From: Crambe crambe
Taxonomy: Eukaryota; Porifera; Demospongiae; Poecilosclerida; Crambeidae
Direction: 5' to 3'
DNA length: 64,000 nt
Assembly: GCA_963924555.1 (NCBI GenBank)
Contig: OZ004591.1
Span: forward strand, 806,001 to 870,000
Positions within the stretch are counted from its first letter, which is position 1, and the number at the start of each line of letters is the position of its first letter. The notes under the pieces are model-generated. The model was not told the origin of the DNA. It searched no databases and worked only from the letters and a program-made list of their open reading frames with translations. Shown in pieces: positions 10,949 through 23,400 of this stretch. The position numbers and the translations under genes were made by a program.

Positions 10949-11442
10949 ATGAATAAGGAGAGAAAGGGAGAATTTATTAAAAAGAAGAAAGGCCCCTGTG
11001 CAGCATATGGTGAGAACTACACCTCTCTCTAACTAGCTAGCTAGTCTCGCGTAGTTGACCCTTTACCAACCCTCCTTCCCTCGCGGTTGGTAAAGGGTCG
11101 GCTGCGCCACATATAGCTAGCTGTAATTGCTAGGGGGAAATAATTAACCATGTAGTGCTGAACCAACATCTCCCCCAAGACTTAGCAGTGGAAGACATGG
11201 AGGAAAGGGCTGATACCAGCGATGAGATCTATCAGAACCAAGCTCTCCCAAGACGATCCCGCAAAAAATGGCTCAGCGATTTCGGTTCCTGCTTCACTGG
11301 GTCAAGTCCTCTAGTAGTGGAGAACAGAATCAGACAAGATAAAAATAGCTGTGACAATTGTACCAGGAGGAGATACTACCTGCACTCACTATTTTCTGAA
11401 CAGCAACCATATTGGGAAGGATCTTTACGCTTAATAAGGTAG
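10949..11442 (+). CDS. Possible small two-exon gene, unknown function
   Basis: A first exon at 10949-11009 starts with ATG and ends at a GTGAG donor. Joined to 11156-11442 after a TGTAG acceptor, it gives 115 in-frame codons ending in TAA. The product would be charged, with a basic N-terminus (NKERKGEFIKKKKG), a middle acidic stretch, and a CDNCTRRRYY cysteine pair. I do not recognise it. The downstream open frame itself has no ATG at its left end, which favours the spliced model. A half-palindromic foldback element lies in the intron (11048-11110). Confidence 0.4.
11048..11110. repeat. Foldback element of the TAGTCTCGCGTAG family
   Basis: The left arm has TAGTCTCGCGTAG followed by TTGACCCTTTACCAACC. 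The right arm has GGTTGGTAAAGGGTC followed by GGCTGCGCC. It is an imperfect copy of the family whose perfect palindrome lies at 37259-37332. A half copy lies at 6791-6820. Confidence 0.7.
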
Positions 11443-12566
11443 AAGTTAACATTTTCATCAATCAAAAAAAAAATTTTTTTTTTCCTTCATCAAAACCATC
11501 ATAGAACAAATCATGCATGGCCTAGAAATAATTGAAATAATGTTTATAATGCATTCTTTCTTTGTTCTTTGCTCCTACATAATATATCACTCATTATAAT
11601 CAATATTTGATATTCTTTCATTCGAAGCTTTCATTGGGGTCGTCCAAAACTGCTTTCCCAGTAAAACTTAGAGGAAAAATTCCAAAAATAATGAAGACTC
11701 AGACTACCAAGGCTGAGCAAAATCACGAAAAACATCCAAGCACCAGCAATGGCAGTAAAACGAAAAAATGTTCCGAGATCAATAAATCACTTTTGATCAT
11801 CCAAAACAAAACAAAAATCTTGAATCCAATCTGCAGCACTTTAGTAGTAGTCCAAAACTGAATGCGAAAAACGAGCGGTCTTGAAACTTCTTTCAGTTTG
11901 GAAAAAGTGACCTTTTCTTTAACACATCAAGTAGGACAGTTCGTATGAGAGCAATGATGACTCCAATGGCTGCAGATATGATGGAAGTAGTTACATGGAG
12001 TCTTTAAAAGCTGATGGTACGAATTCTGCTCTCATGATTAGATAGAAGAGAAAATGAAAGATAATAGAAGAGAAAATGAAATAAGAGAAACAGACTGCTT
12101 TCAAAGCATAGATTATAGAAAAGATAATTATAAGGAAATCAAAGTGAAGAAAGATGAGAATGTGTACATGAATGAGCTGAGTTTCACCCAGCTCTATAAC
12201 ATACAATGTAATTAATATTACAAGAATGAGAAGAATCTCTTTGAGAACACAGTGACATAACATACGTACAGTGCTTTGCAGAATCAAAGTGTGCAGGAAG
12301 TCCTTAAAGGATAGAGCTTAAGATTAAAATACCTATTATAAATAAAAGTAGCCCAAAGCTCTTCTCTGAATTTGTGGTAAAGGGGAGAGACAAGAAGAGA
12401 ACAGAGACTAAAGATTAGAAATGGATTGTTCAGAAGAAAATGAATTAAATTTGAGATTGAATATATAATCATAGTATAGTATAGCATGAATAAACCAGGA
12501 AGATGTGCATGAGAGAGAGGAACACTAGTTCAAAAGAAAAATCTTGGGGTACGCGGATTAATTTAG
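11443..12566. other. AT-rich intergenic stretch with doubtful membrane-like minus-strand frames
   Basis: No confident gene. On the minus strand, open frames at 12487-12284 and 12287-11991 encode very hydrophobic, Phe/Ile/Leu-rich peptides. A possible last exon near 11960-11889, after a TGCAG acceptor, reads AIGVIIALIRTVLLDVL and then a stop. These could be exons of a small multi-pass membrane protein, but T-rich DNA readily yields such frames and I could not join them in phase. Confidence 0.3.
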
Positions 12567-14848
12567 CTAAGGTTGGCCTGTAGAAGTGGGCGAAGCTGAG
12601 CTCTTCTCTTCTGTCTCAGTCTGAAATTCTGCTACATAGAGTCTCTTGTCGATAACCTTTGGAACTGGTTTGATTTCGGTGCTTAGTTCCTTTTCGATTG
12701 TCATCAGACTAAAGCGATCTTCATGGGTGATGAGACTAATAGCCAAACCCAAGTGTCCATATCGTCCTGAGCGACCTATTCTGTGCAAGTAGGTTTCTGA
12801 AGTCTTTGGGAAGTCGAAATTAATGACGGCATTTACAGCTTGAATATCGATGCCTCTAGTGAGAAGATCTAAAGGAAAGAGGTGATTGCTTACATTTCCA
12901 CACAATACTCAAATCAAAAGCTTACAAAACAGAGAATTGAATTGATAGATCTTAGTTAATGTCTTACATAACACAGTAGGTGCAATTATCCTTGTACACT
13001 AAGCAATGCATATTTCCATAAGTATTCTAGTGTACCTGTACAGACGAGGTTCCTACACTCCCCATTCCTAAAATCATGGAAGACCTTATTCCTGTGTGAC
13101 TGAGACATCTTGGAGTGGATAAAGAAGCACGAGTATCCCAGTTGGGTGATCTTCTTGGCAAGCAGTTCGACCCTTTGGACCGAGTTGCAGAATATGATGC
13201 TCTGGTTGATCTGGAGTTTTGAGAAGAGGGTGTTGAGACAGTGCACCTTCTGTCTCTCCTCTACATAAGCGTAGTATTGTGTCACCCCCTTCAGTGTAAG
13301 CTCATCCATCAGGTTGATGGTGTAAGGGGATCTCAGGTACTTCTCCTATTAAATATAATCAAACAGTGAGATACTGGAGCTTGATCATTTGAAATGGGTC
13401 CAATCAATTTAGGACTCTGACTCACAGTGAATCCTTGTATAGTGGTGGGGAATGTGGCAGAGTAGAGGAGGATTTGCCTGTCCGAGGGTAGGAATGAGAT
13501 GAGTTTGTCCAAGGGTCGCTGGTAGTCCATAGAGAGAAGTTTGTCTGCTTCGTCCAGCACTAAGATTTGGCACTGACTCATGTTAGCAATGCCCTTTTCT
13601 ATCAGGTCGAGAATGCGGCCTGGAGTTGCCACGATCACATGCACTGCAGGTCAAGAAACAAAAGGAATGAAACAATACGATTGTAATCAAAACAATTATT
13701 TACTGCCAGGCAAAGTTATTATAAACCCTTTCAGCATCTACAACTGGTTGTTTTCTATCATAAATCTAGACAATTCTCATTACAGCAGATTGCAGTGATC
13801 TTGCAACATGAAATCCAGAACAGCAAAACCAAAATTTACATAGTCTCCTTTCAAATGGCTTTGGAGTTGGGCTACTTGAAAGGAGGCTATGTAAATTTTT
13901 GGTTTTGGCTGTTCTGGATTTGTATTGCAAGATCACTGCAATCTGCTGTATCTTCCCATACAATAAGAGAGCATGCTAGTAAAAAGAATGAATCACTGAG
14001 GTAACATTCATAACAACCTCAATTCCACGAAAACAACACAACATGTGTTTATTGCCCATGCCCTCTCTCACTCTATAATGGACATAATCCTACCTATATC
14101 ATCCAGTCTCATGATATCATCCTTCAAGCTGGTGCCTCCTGTAGTCACCATAACACGAGCTTTCATGTACTTCCCAAGCTCGATACAGATCTGAGAGGTT
14201 TGTAAGGCCAGTTCTCTTGTGGGTACTACCACTAAAGCTGTGCAAAATACAGAATACATCCAGCTAGTTAATACCAACCTAGTTTCAAGCCTACAAAGTG
14301 ATGTTTACTTCCAAGGTGGGCATTAAATAGAAAGTTTTGGGACCCCCATGTCACATCTCTTCTTAGCACTCCTACCCTACCTTGTACATAGTTATGCTCT
14401 GTGTCTGTCTTTTCCAGTAAAGGAATGAGGTAAGCCCCTGTCTTCCCAGTGCCATTTTTAGCTCTTGCCAAGATATCCCTCCCAGCCAGGGCAATGGGGA
14501 TGCTCTCTTCCTGAATGGGTGAAGGCACTTCGTATCCTTTCTCAAAGATACCCATCAGGAGTTCACGTTTTAAACAGTAGTCTTCAAACTCGTTACCTTT
14601 TCTTCTTGTCACATCCTGCAAAATGAATTTAAAAAGGCTGGGCTAACTACACACAGGGCAAGTGATACACAAACACACCTCTGTTTTTTTTCTTGTGTCC
14701 TTAGGTGGTAGCTTAATTTGTGCTTTCCAGTCACTGTTAGACCTAAAACGAATAGTCTATGGCTATCATGGCTACCATTAAAATGGGTGGCTACTTACGA
14801 CGAAGAAGCTGACGGGACCTGGTGATTTATCATGTTTTCCGTTGCCAT
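12567..14848 (-). CDS. DDX6: DEAD-box RNA helicase DDX6 (Me31B/Dhh1), 7 exons
   Basis: Minus-strand exons at 14848-14799, 14742-14679, 14615-14381, 14237-14094, 13643-13426, 13345-13036 and 12868-12567 join to 440 codons. DDX6 is the cytoplasmic ATP-dependent RNA helicase of P-bodies that represses translation and promotes decapping. All DEAD-box motifs are visible in order: [19 protein letters not shown] with the Q-motif [15 protein letters not shown] (motif I), PTRELALQ (Ia), TGG (Ib), [16 protein letters not shown] (II, DEAD), YSATFP (III, SAT), IIFCNS (IV), [17 protein letters not shown] (V) and [13 protein letters not shown] (VI). The C-terminal [17 protein letters not shown] block is specific to DDX6. 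It lies 194 bp downstream of, and on the same strand as, MRE11. Confidence 0.97.
13781..13950. mobile_element. Foldback MITE-like hairpin in DDX6 intron 4
   Basis: Two nearly identical inverted arms of about 75 bases run from TACAGCAGATTGCAGTGATC to its reverse complement GATCACTGCAATCTGCTGTA. They are separated by only a few bases (GGCTTTGGAGTTGGGCTAC region). There is no coding content. The transcript of this intron would fold into a long hairpin. Confidence 0.8.
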
Positions 14849-15042
14849 TTTTGTTTCCTGGTAGATTTTTAACCTCTTGGTTCCAAACGAGCGTATGTAT
14901 CTTTATGTTAGCAAGTAGCAGCTACCTCTTTTTGACTGCTTAGTTTTTGGATAAAGAAAAACGTGACGTCATCATTGGATCACGTTTAAAATTAATGACA
15001 TAATAATTATTATAGCTATTTACAGCCAATTGCATTGTGAAG

Positions 15043-18000
15043 TTATTTTTTAGTCCTTCTTGATTTGTGAACGGACTTTACAGAATGGCTTGTGTTGGAT
15101 TGAACTTTCATGTCTTCATCACTATCTTGAGTTAGCTAGGAAAGAAAGCCAATAAACACCTATATGAGGGGGGGCGGGGGCACTTACATCAATGCTCTCT
15201 TGATAGTCTTTTTTGGGTCTTTTTATTGATTGAAAAGTAGTTCCTGTATCAGAGTCATCATCATCTATGAATAAACTGCGTTTAGATTTGCGTGAAGTCT
15301 ATGAAAAAAATATTAAAACAAACGAAAAGCATTTCTCTATGCGCATACCGGTAATCCTTCTTACCAAATCAAGTATCGGTGAAGCTGGAGGATGAGGGGA
15401 CTCTTGGGTTTTCTTACCCCTTCCTCCCCTCCCACCACGTGACTTTGTAGTGCCCTGAGCAGCCCCACTTAAAGTCCCTCTTCCTCTTGCAGAGCTGCCA
15501 CGTCCCCTCCCTCGTCCTCGTCCTCGTTTCGGAGCTGCAGGTGCACCTGAAACATTACTATCAGAGTCGGAGGAACTGTCCAATGCTCTGTCTGGGCGAG
15601 CTAATCGACTTTCTTTCAGTTCCTGCATATGAAAAGCTGGTCAATTTATGACGTCATAATAATCACTAACTTGGATGGACTCAGTCAATGGGATCTAGCA
15701 ACCCTTGGGGTAGTACCTTCACTGCACGTAGTGGTACACTATGTATGTACATCCCAGGAGTCACTTGGCTTAAAAGGATTTTCTCATTGCTGACTACATA
15801 TCCAGAGCTTTCCTCTGGATATACAGTGGAACCTCCGGATAATGGACACATTTGGGACCCAGCCTTTTGTCTCCTGTAGAGGGGTTGTCCGGTTATTTTG
15901 TATAAAGCATACTTTGAGAGGTTTTTGTCCTCTTTAGGAGTGTCATTTATCGGAAGTTCCACTCTATGATACGCAAAAAACATGTGGTCATCACATGATC
16001 ACTGACCTTCCGAGCAGCTGTCATCCCTTCGGTCTCTTGCTTTTCAAAGTACTCTACTCTGTGTTTATCCATCTGATAATTGTGAAGAAGATTATGACAA
16101 AAACATACACAAGGCCCATACATGTAAAAGCTAGAGGATATTCTGGGATCATTGTACATTTCAGTTTATATACATTTGAGGACAAATTTTGTGGTCAAAC
16201 TTCAATACACAATAGAAAGATCCCAACATCCATACTTCCTTTCCCCCGATTTTCTCACTTACATGATCCTCTATGTCGTCTTCTTTTACTTTCATCGACT
16301 TTAAATGTTCCTGTGAGACTTGCAAGGAATACTTCACACATCTACATGTACAAAATACACAAATAAAACCAACTCATTACTCATTAAGGGTAAAGAGTAC
16401 AGCTAACGTTTCAACAGAGTCATTTTCCATCTTGTCTACATACTCATGGATTGCTTCAGCCATGTTTTTATCTGACAAAATGTCTATTTTTTCCTTGGCT
16501 ACTTCTTGGTCCAGGTATTCAGATATGCCAGTGCTACTCAATGCTCTGATGTCTGCATTCAAGTGTCCATCTTCCTCTCCACCTTCTTCTTTCCTTACTT
16601 TGTTGGCTATGAATTACAGAATAGATACAGTTATGATAAATTCTTTCAGTTACCTTGTGATTTGTCACGCTTTGAATGCCAGAGAAGTATATTTTTAGGG
16701 TTAGCCACTTTATCGAGGAATTTCTGTCCAAATCTTGCCAGACTGAAAGTACTATATCCCCCATGGTAATCCACCTATAACACGCATTATCCATAAGTAA
16801 CTGCAATGAAAGCATTTCCTGAGTGTGCCTCTGTAGCTCAGTGGTTAGAGCACTGGTCTTGTAAACCAGGGGTCGAGAGTTCAAATCTCTCCAGGGGCTT
16901 TTTTTTTTCTTTTCTTTCTTACCTTCAATCTTACAAGAGGGTGCTTGTCGTTTTCACTCTCTGCTTTAACTTTCTCTATTAGCTTATTGACTTTCATGGT
17001 AAGAAAGGACTCTACTTGCTCGATATCTTGAGGATTTATGCCTGTATCTGAGAGACTAACAGAGTCCAAGATGAATGGCCTGACCGTTTTCAACTTCACT
17101 GGTTCCATTCTGAAGGTACAATCACTCTTGATATACAAGATTCCACAGTGCCTGTAGTCATAGGAACACAAAGAGTCAAGTTTTCTATTAAGCTATCTAA
17201 CTTTGACATCTGTTCTCCATCACTGAGTGAAGTAGCAATAGAAGAGCCAGGCTGACTGATGAAGATCCCCAGATCTTCTCCATCATCCCCCACGGTTCCT
17301 GTTGGAACAAACTCAGGCTCAAGGCGGCATTCGTGCTCGTGTCCCCAGATCACAAGGTCAAAGAAATCGGGGAGAAAGGAAGGAGGGATGTAGTTGGTTG
17401 TGCCATGCTTTGCTCTGCAAAGAGATAAGAAATTTTGAAGTTTACCTATCTCCCGAGCTCAGAGCTCTAGCCTTAGTCCTGAGCTAGAAATTTCTGAGGA
17501 AATGAATGATTGACTAAAATTTCAGCATTTCAAGTTTATAAGGTACAATTGAATCTCAGTGGACACTTTGATAAAGGAGAGGACAAACCTCTCAATAAAG
17601 GACAATCTTAATTGTATAATACACATTACTACAAAATAACCTCCAAAAGAAGACAACCTCTCTACAAAGATAAACGAATAGGACCCCCAAGTGTGTCCAT
17701 TATTTTGGAAAGCTTACAGTGAAACCTGTCTATAGTCACCACTTCTGTGGTCAAAATCAATGGTACGGGACATAACCAAGTGATCTTTAAAGAGAGGTGG
17801 TCTCCAAATAGGGTGGTCTCTTAACACAGGCATAACACAGTTGATAATATTTTGCGAATTGCATGTGGAAAGTCATACACTTTCTGTGATTCCAGGAAGT
17901 TTTTGCTAATAGTTATAGTGTGTCCACAGTACAAAAGAGGAACAGTGTTGTTCTGGGGTACATAGTGCCTTGGAGGCCATATAGTAGAGACAGAAAGTAT

Positions 18001-20157
18001 CATACTCCATTGGGATATATGTACATAAGTCTTTAGGGAGTTGACTCATTTTATTACACCCAGATCAGGATGCACTTAGCGCCTGAAGTATATAGGGGTC
18101 AGTGTAGAGACAAGGGAATTCAGGAAGTAATCATAGAATATACGTAGGGGAGTTTAAAGCACCTAAGACCAGGATGCACATAGCACCTTAAGTATATAGG
18201 GGTCAGTGTAGAGACAAGGGAATTCAGGAAGTAATCATAGAATATACGTAGGGGAGTTTAAAGCACCTAAGACCAGGATGCACATAGCACCTTAAGTATA
18301 TAGGGGTCAGTGTAGAGACAGGGGGATTCAGGATATAATCATAGAATATATGTAGGGGAGTTTAAAGCACCCAAGACCAGGATGCACATAGCGCCTTAAG
18401 TATATAGGGGTCAGTGTAGAGACAGGGGAATTCAGGATATAATCATAGAATATACGTAGGGGAGTTTAAAGCACTGAAGGTTTATCAAGACCAGGATGTA
18501 CTTGTCAGTTTAGTGACAGAAAGTAACAGGTTTATCAAGACCAGGATGGTTCACACTCGTTTTGTTCTACACAACCACCAAGACTATACCAGGAGAGTTC
18601 ATCCATACAAGTTTGTAAGAACGTTAATATTACTTAAATTACAGCAGTTTTTCTCAAACAGATTCTGTATTGATGTGATTACTAATTACCTGTTCTGATG
18701 GAGCACCAGCACATTGAGCCACTTATCCTTGTCCTCACTTGGTCTCAGGAATTTGACGTTCCCTTTCCGAAATGTGCGGTGCAGACGTTCATCCCTGCAG
18801 CTTCCCAGCCCATAGAGCGCCAGTTTAGTGTCTCCCTTCTGGAGAAGAAGGGGAGAGAGTTCAATCTTCTCAATATCATCGATCTTTCCAAAGTAGTTGA
18901 TGAGGTTAGACACTTGGAGAATGTCCATGGCACTCAGGGTCCCTTCCTGAATGTGGAGGAGGAAAAATTTGCTTTTGGAGGGAGAAAGGATAGAGGGAGG
19001 GAGAGGTCTGGGAATGAGACTTCTCACATTAGATGAAAAATACCATACTTGTAGAGATTGTACACAACAGGTTAGTGATTTTGTAAATATGGAGGTGATG
19101 GAATGACAACATACCACACGTGTTATCCCACAATATGCTAAAAAAGATGCTTTTTAGAGAGACACAACAAAAGGGCTAGCATCTTTCATTTGATATTAAA
19201 ATTCTGCCTATTAATGCTCACCCCCACTGGGTTGTTATTAGATGAAAAGGCGAAATACCATACTTGTAGAGATTGTACACAACATGGAATTTTTACAGGT
19301 TAGTGATTTTGTAAATATGGAGGTGATGGAATGACAATATACCACACGTGTTATGTGCTTTTCACAACAAAAGGCTAGTATCCTTGGAAGCAATCATTTG
19401 AGATTGAATGAAAATACTGCCTATTAATGCTCACCCCCACTGGGTCGTCATGGTTTCCATGAATAGTGAAGACAGGGATGGAGACATTGTAGTTGGGATC
19501 TTCATAATTGACTACTGGAAATCTAAGCACACATACAAATCATAACATTGAAATGGATCAGAAGCTTCAACAGACTTGGAATGGTGAAAGTTATATGAAG
19601 GGTCACTTCGGAACTCGATGGGGCAAGGACGGTCTCCCATGCAGTAATACCGTAAGAGTTCCATGCTCCTGTGAAGTGTCTGCCTCGAGGGCTTATTCTC
19701 GTGATACATATCCCCACCAAGTAGGATGAAGTCAACCTGTTATGATTGTAGTTCAACAAAAAATCACTTTTGTGTGTGTCCCATGTAAACCTCTGCAAAA
19801 TTCTGCAGGGATTATCTATATTTACATACATTTTGCGACTTTGCAATCTTGAGTATCTCTTCGAATGCCTCGAGGGAGTCATTGAAACGCACAGGGTCCT
19901 TCTCCATGTAACCAATGTGATTATCAGTGGCTGAAAGAAGACACATTTCAATAATTGAGGGGATCAGGGGAGTGGCACAATTACTGGTGATCCCTTTGTT
20001 GTGGTTAGTGTTAAGGGATGCATCATGAATGGGTGGGTTATGTATGTATGCATAAAAATGTGTCAGATAATTAGTAAGCTTACGTACCAATAAGTATTTT
20101 CATCAAGTCATCATCCAAGTTCCCATCATCATCCATGTCTTTATCAGGTGATGCCAT
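15043..20157 (-). CDS. MRE11: Double-strand-break repair nuclease MRE11, 14 exons
   Basis: Minus-strand exons (20157-20082, 19930-19830, 19736-19576, 19522-19435, 18946-18690, 17414-17208, 17151-16923, 16774-16654, 16606-16381, 16341-16263, 16072-16007, 15622-15365, 15298-15188, 15135-15043) join to 690 codons, near the human 708. MRE11 is the Mn-dependent nuclease of the MRE11-RAD50-NBS1 complex, which senses and resects DNA ends in the nucleus. Phosphoesterase motifs are present: [28 protein letters not shown] and VIWGHEHE, followed by SQPGSS. The C-terminus has an [12 protein letters not shown] glycine-arginine-rich stretch, as in animal MRE11, and a terminal basic patch. Intron 6 is only 56 bp with a weak GTCAAA donor. 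Introns hold transposon copies, tandem repeats and a tRNA gene. Confidence 0.95.
15832..15966. mobile_element. MITE of the CAGTGGAACCTC family in MRE11 intron 11
   Basis: Begins TACAGTGGAACCTCCGGATA and ends TATCGGAAGTTCCACTCTA, an imperfect inverted repeat. It shares ends and GGACA motifs with the copy at 10452-10615. The interior is non-coding. Confidence 0.65.
16827..16899 (+). tRNA. tRNA-Thr (anticodon TGT)
   Basis: A 73-nt cloverleaf with complete arms: acceptor GCCTCTG pairs with CAGGGGC (one G-T pair), D-stem GCTC/GAGC, anticodon stem CTGGT/ACCAG around loop CTTGTAA, and T-stem GAGAG/CTCTC with loop TTCAAAT. The anticodon TGT reads ACA (threonine). The internal A box (TAGCTCAGTGGTTAGAG) and B box (GGTTC-like GAGTTCAAATC) are intact. 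A run of T residues directly after the gene suits RNA polymerase III termination. It lies inside MRE11 intron 7, on the opposite strand to that gene. Confidence 0.95.
16900..16909 (+). terminator. Poly-T RNA polymerase III terminator
   Basis: A run of T residues starts immediately after the tRNA discriminator base, the usual terminator for RNA polymerase III. Confidence 0.8.
17530..17825. repeat. Two interspersed repeats in MRE11 intron 5
   Basis: The part at about 17545-17705 carries CTCAGTGGACACTTTGATAAAGGAGAGGACAA-like and CAAGTGTGTCCATTATT motifs shared with the element at 27021-27380. The part at about 17712-17825 resembles the COG8 intron repeat at 7826-7958. Both are non-coding. Confidence 0.55.
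18050..18500. repeat. 104-bp tandem repeat in MRE11 intron 5
   Basis: AGGATGCAC recurs at 18067, 18171, 18275 and 18379, exactly 104 bp apart. Each unit carries TATATAGGGGTCAGTGTAGAG and ACGTAGGGGAGTTTAAAGCAC. A degenerate fifth start follows at 18493 after a small insertion. Confidence 0.9.
19028..19455. repeat. Direct duplication spanning the MRE11 exon 4 splice donor
   Basis: The block around 19029-19140 (AATACCATACTTGTAGAGATT through CACACGTGTTAT) recurs at about 19248-19353. The sequence TTAATGCTCACCCCCACTGGG, which contains the exon 4 donor at its real position near 19426-19446, also occurs in the intron near 19211-19231. About 200 bp was therefore duplicated in tandem. Confidence 0.8.
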
Positions 20158-20447
20158 ACTATTGGGATGAAACGAGCTATCTTATTTGGGAATGCAATAA
20201 ATCACTTGCTAATCAAATAACTACTGGACCATTTTGCATGCAAACAAGACACAATGCTTTAAAACAATTGCAAGAAGACCAACACGCGACAAACACTCGA
20301 TCTCAGAACCTTAAAAGGCATGTCCCAGCATCAAGTACAGAGGTTACAGTTCTACTCTAAATAGAGAGCAGTATAAAGCATAGTATACGCCCGCGGCTTA
20401 GTGTCCAAGGATTTACGGACAGATCAGCTTCAAACCTTCAAGAAGTC
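20158..20447. promoter_or_regulatory. Divergent promoter region of MRE11 and CBL
   Basis: 290 bp separate the MRE11 ATG (minus strand, 20157) and the CBL ATG (plus strand, 20448). No coding exon is visible. It must carry 5' untranslated sequence and promoters for both genes; I see no clear named motif. Confidence 0.5.
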
Positions 20448-23400
20448 ATGGCCGCTAAGTGGCTACAAGACATACTAGCAGTCAAGCATGGTGGGTCTAA
20501 GCCCGCAATTGATAAGAAGACTATAGAAAAAGCATGGAAGCTTATGGACAAAGTGGTGAATGCCTGCGCAAATCGGCGAATGAACTTGAAAAACAGTCCT
20601 CCATTCATTCTGGATATTCTACCAGACACTTACCAGCACCTGAGGTCAATTTTCAAGAAATATGAAGATAATATCGCCTTCCTAAATGACAATGAATACT
20701 TCAAACTGTTTATGGAGAACCTCATGAACAAATGTAAGCAGACCTTGCATCTCTTCAAGGAAGCTAAAGACAAGATATATGATGAGACCAGCTCTTATAG
20801 AAGAAGCTTGACCAAGCTTAGTTTGATTTTCAGCCACATGTTGGCAGAGTTGAAGGGTCTTTTCCCCAATGGCATGTACGGAGGAGATACCTATAGGATA
20901 ACAAAGCAAGATGCAGCTGAGTTCTGGGCACGCTCATTTCAGACAAGGTATGTACAGCTAGCTAGCTAGCCAGCCACAGTAGTTATCCAATTGTTTGTGA
21001 ACTTTCATAAAGAGCTGACTACATCCATTAAGTGTTTCTAAGTGATCCAGCATCATAACTAAGTACACGTCCATCTGTCTCAGAAGCTTTGAAAGTGTTA
21101 TCTTTAATAATATTATCAGTCCCCATTCTTCTGTAAATCCATGTATGAGGTTCTTCTAAATTGGCATATACATGCATGTCAATTACTGTATCAGACTTCT
21201 TGGCCACTTTTTAATACTGTCATGAATGCAAGGTTTTTCCTTGTTCCTGGTACTTAAATGAGATGTCATCATAAAGTTCCTACATGGTGTGCATACGATC
21301 AAAGTCAACCTTCAGGGCCTCTATATTACCCTTATATAGATCTGTACTGCTTAATGGGAGGTATATTGAAGGAAATGGAGTGGGAAAGCATATCGGTTCC
21401 CCATTCCTCTCCCATTTTACCATGACGACATTGCATAACTTTAGCATGATGAGCAACTTCTTTTATTAAATAAGCATCAGTTTCCTTATTTCGGAGAGTA
21501 CAAAGGAGTGATGTTGTGACATGTTTATCAAAACTACCAAGACTGGTTTCGTGTTTTATTTTAACACTCTACATAATAATTTGTGTGTTCTTTATGCTAC
21601 CTGATTTCTGGTCATAGGCAATTTCAGAATGGGTGGGTTGCTCTGCCTTCCAGTTATTTGGTGTGATTAATGTAGTATTGCTAAAGTGCAAGTATGCTTT
21701 TTATTGCGCTCGCTCTCTGGGTCAAAACACATCCCCTCTGAAGGTTTTTCAAAGGAGATGTGTCAAGTAGAGAGGTATGCATGTGTAGAGTGGAATGTAC
21801 CCTCCCACAAGCTTCACTAGTGTATTTCTATGAACACTACTTCCATTTAATCCGTATGAGAATCCCATTTTAACACATGACCCATTCACATTAGAGCCAT
21901 CTCACACTTCTGTAGAGTCCCCCCCTCCCCCTTGTGAGAACAGAATCATGTACATATATTTATCCATGAAGAGTTCGCTATGTGTCTATCATCTAAGATG
22001 ATGATCAACACACACACACACGAGAGACACAGGTGAATATAGTCTCCCTGTGCAAACTGTTTGTTTTCAGTACAAGATGTATTATGCATGCTTTTAGCTG
22101 CTCCTTTCCTGGCAAGGGACTCCATATGCCGGGTGATTGAAGTGGTTTTGAGTCGTTGAGTATGCAATCTAACAAGGGAATTAATTGTGTCACAAGTATT
22201 GTATCAAATGAGAAGAGATACAGTGGAGAGATAATTAGTAGAGAGATACAGTGGAGAGATACAATGGAGAGATACGGTAGAGAGATATAGTAGAGAGATA
22301 CAGTGGAGAGTACAGTACAGTAGAGATACAGTGGAGAGTACAGTACAGTAGAGATACAGTGGAGAGTACAGTAGAGAGATACATTAGAGATAGAGTGGAG
22401 AGATCCTCTCAGTGTTAGATTCCCAAGAACCTCTACAGTATAATCCACTCTATAACACTCGTCAATTTTCCCCACACCTCTCTAGCTGATCAGGACACCT
22501 CTAATCAGGACAACTCTAGCTAATCAGGACGTGTCTAGCTAACCTCAGGACACCTAGCGAATTATGACATGTATTTAAACATGTCTGGTTACATGTGAGC
22601 GATATGGATGTGTTTGCTTTCCTTGGGAAGTGTTTTAGTGTCAGGAGGGAAATGGTCTGTCTCTGTTCCATAGCACCATTGTTAATACCTTTTAAGGTAG
22701 GCTTTATGTTTACTTAAAGGAAGTTACCCTTCCAGGGAAGGTGCTAACACCAAGGAGAATCCTGTTGCTAACACCATACTAGCACCTGAGTATATTACCA
22801 TGAAGCTAATACTCTTTAGGGAGACCTTTATAGTCCATCACTGATCAGATGGTATCACCCTTGAGAACCTTATACTCCATCAGAGTGTAGTTACCATGCT
22901 AATACCTCTTTAGGGAGAATCCTTGTATGTCCTTTATCGATGCTGCATCTTCAGGAGCATTGAAGAGAGGAAAAGAAGCCTCAAATTCACCAATTCTTTT
23001 CCTATTTATTGAGGAATGTAAAGCATGTGTTTCTATAATTCAATACGAACAGCCTAGCTATGACCACATTGACTGAAGTGTAGCTTCACACACATTCTAC
23101 TTGATGATGGCATCACAGTTGTTCGACTAGCCGGAGACAACTAACTGTGGGACAGCAGAATTGTTTAAATAAGAACTCCAGACTAATGGTGGATGTTGGG
23201 CTGATACCTTGCTATGCATTTCAGTGTTTGTTCAGAGACCTTAGAGATTTGGTGTAGCCATTACAGTGTACAAGACAGAAGTACATGTTTACCTCAGTGC
23301 AAAACTGTCGGTATACTATCAGTGAATAATCAGTAAACTGTCAGTATATCTTTTGTTTACTACTGGGATTAAGAATTTATCAAAGGATGTCAGTGCAAAG

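Noticed and set aside
11991..12487. Two very hydrophobic minus-strand frames, possible membrane protein
   Set aside because: T-rich DNA gives such frames by chance and I could not join them in phase. Kept only as a comment on the intergenic stretch.
18050..18500. CRISPR-like array
   Set aside because: The 104-bp units repeat without unique spacers and lie in a eukaryotic intron; it is a plain tandem repeat.
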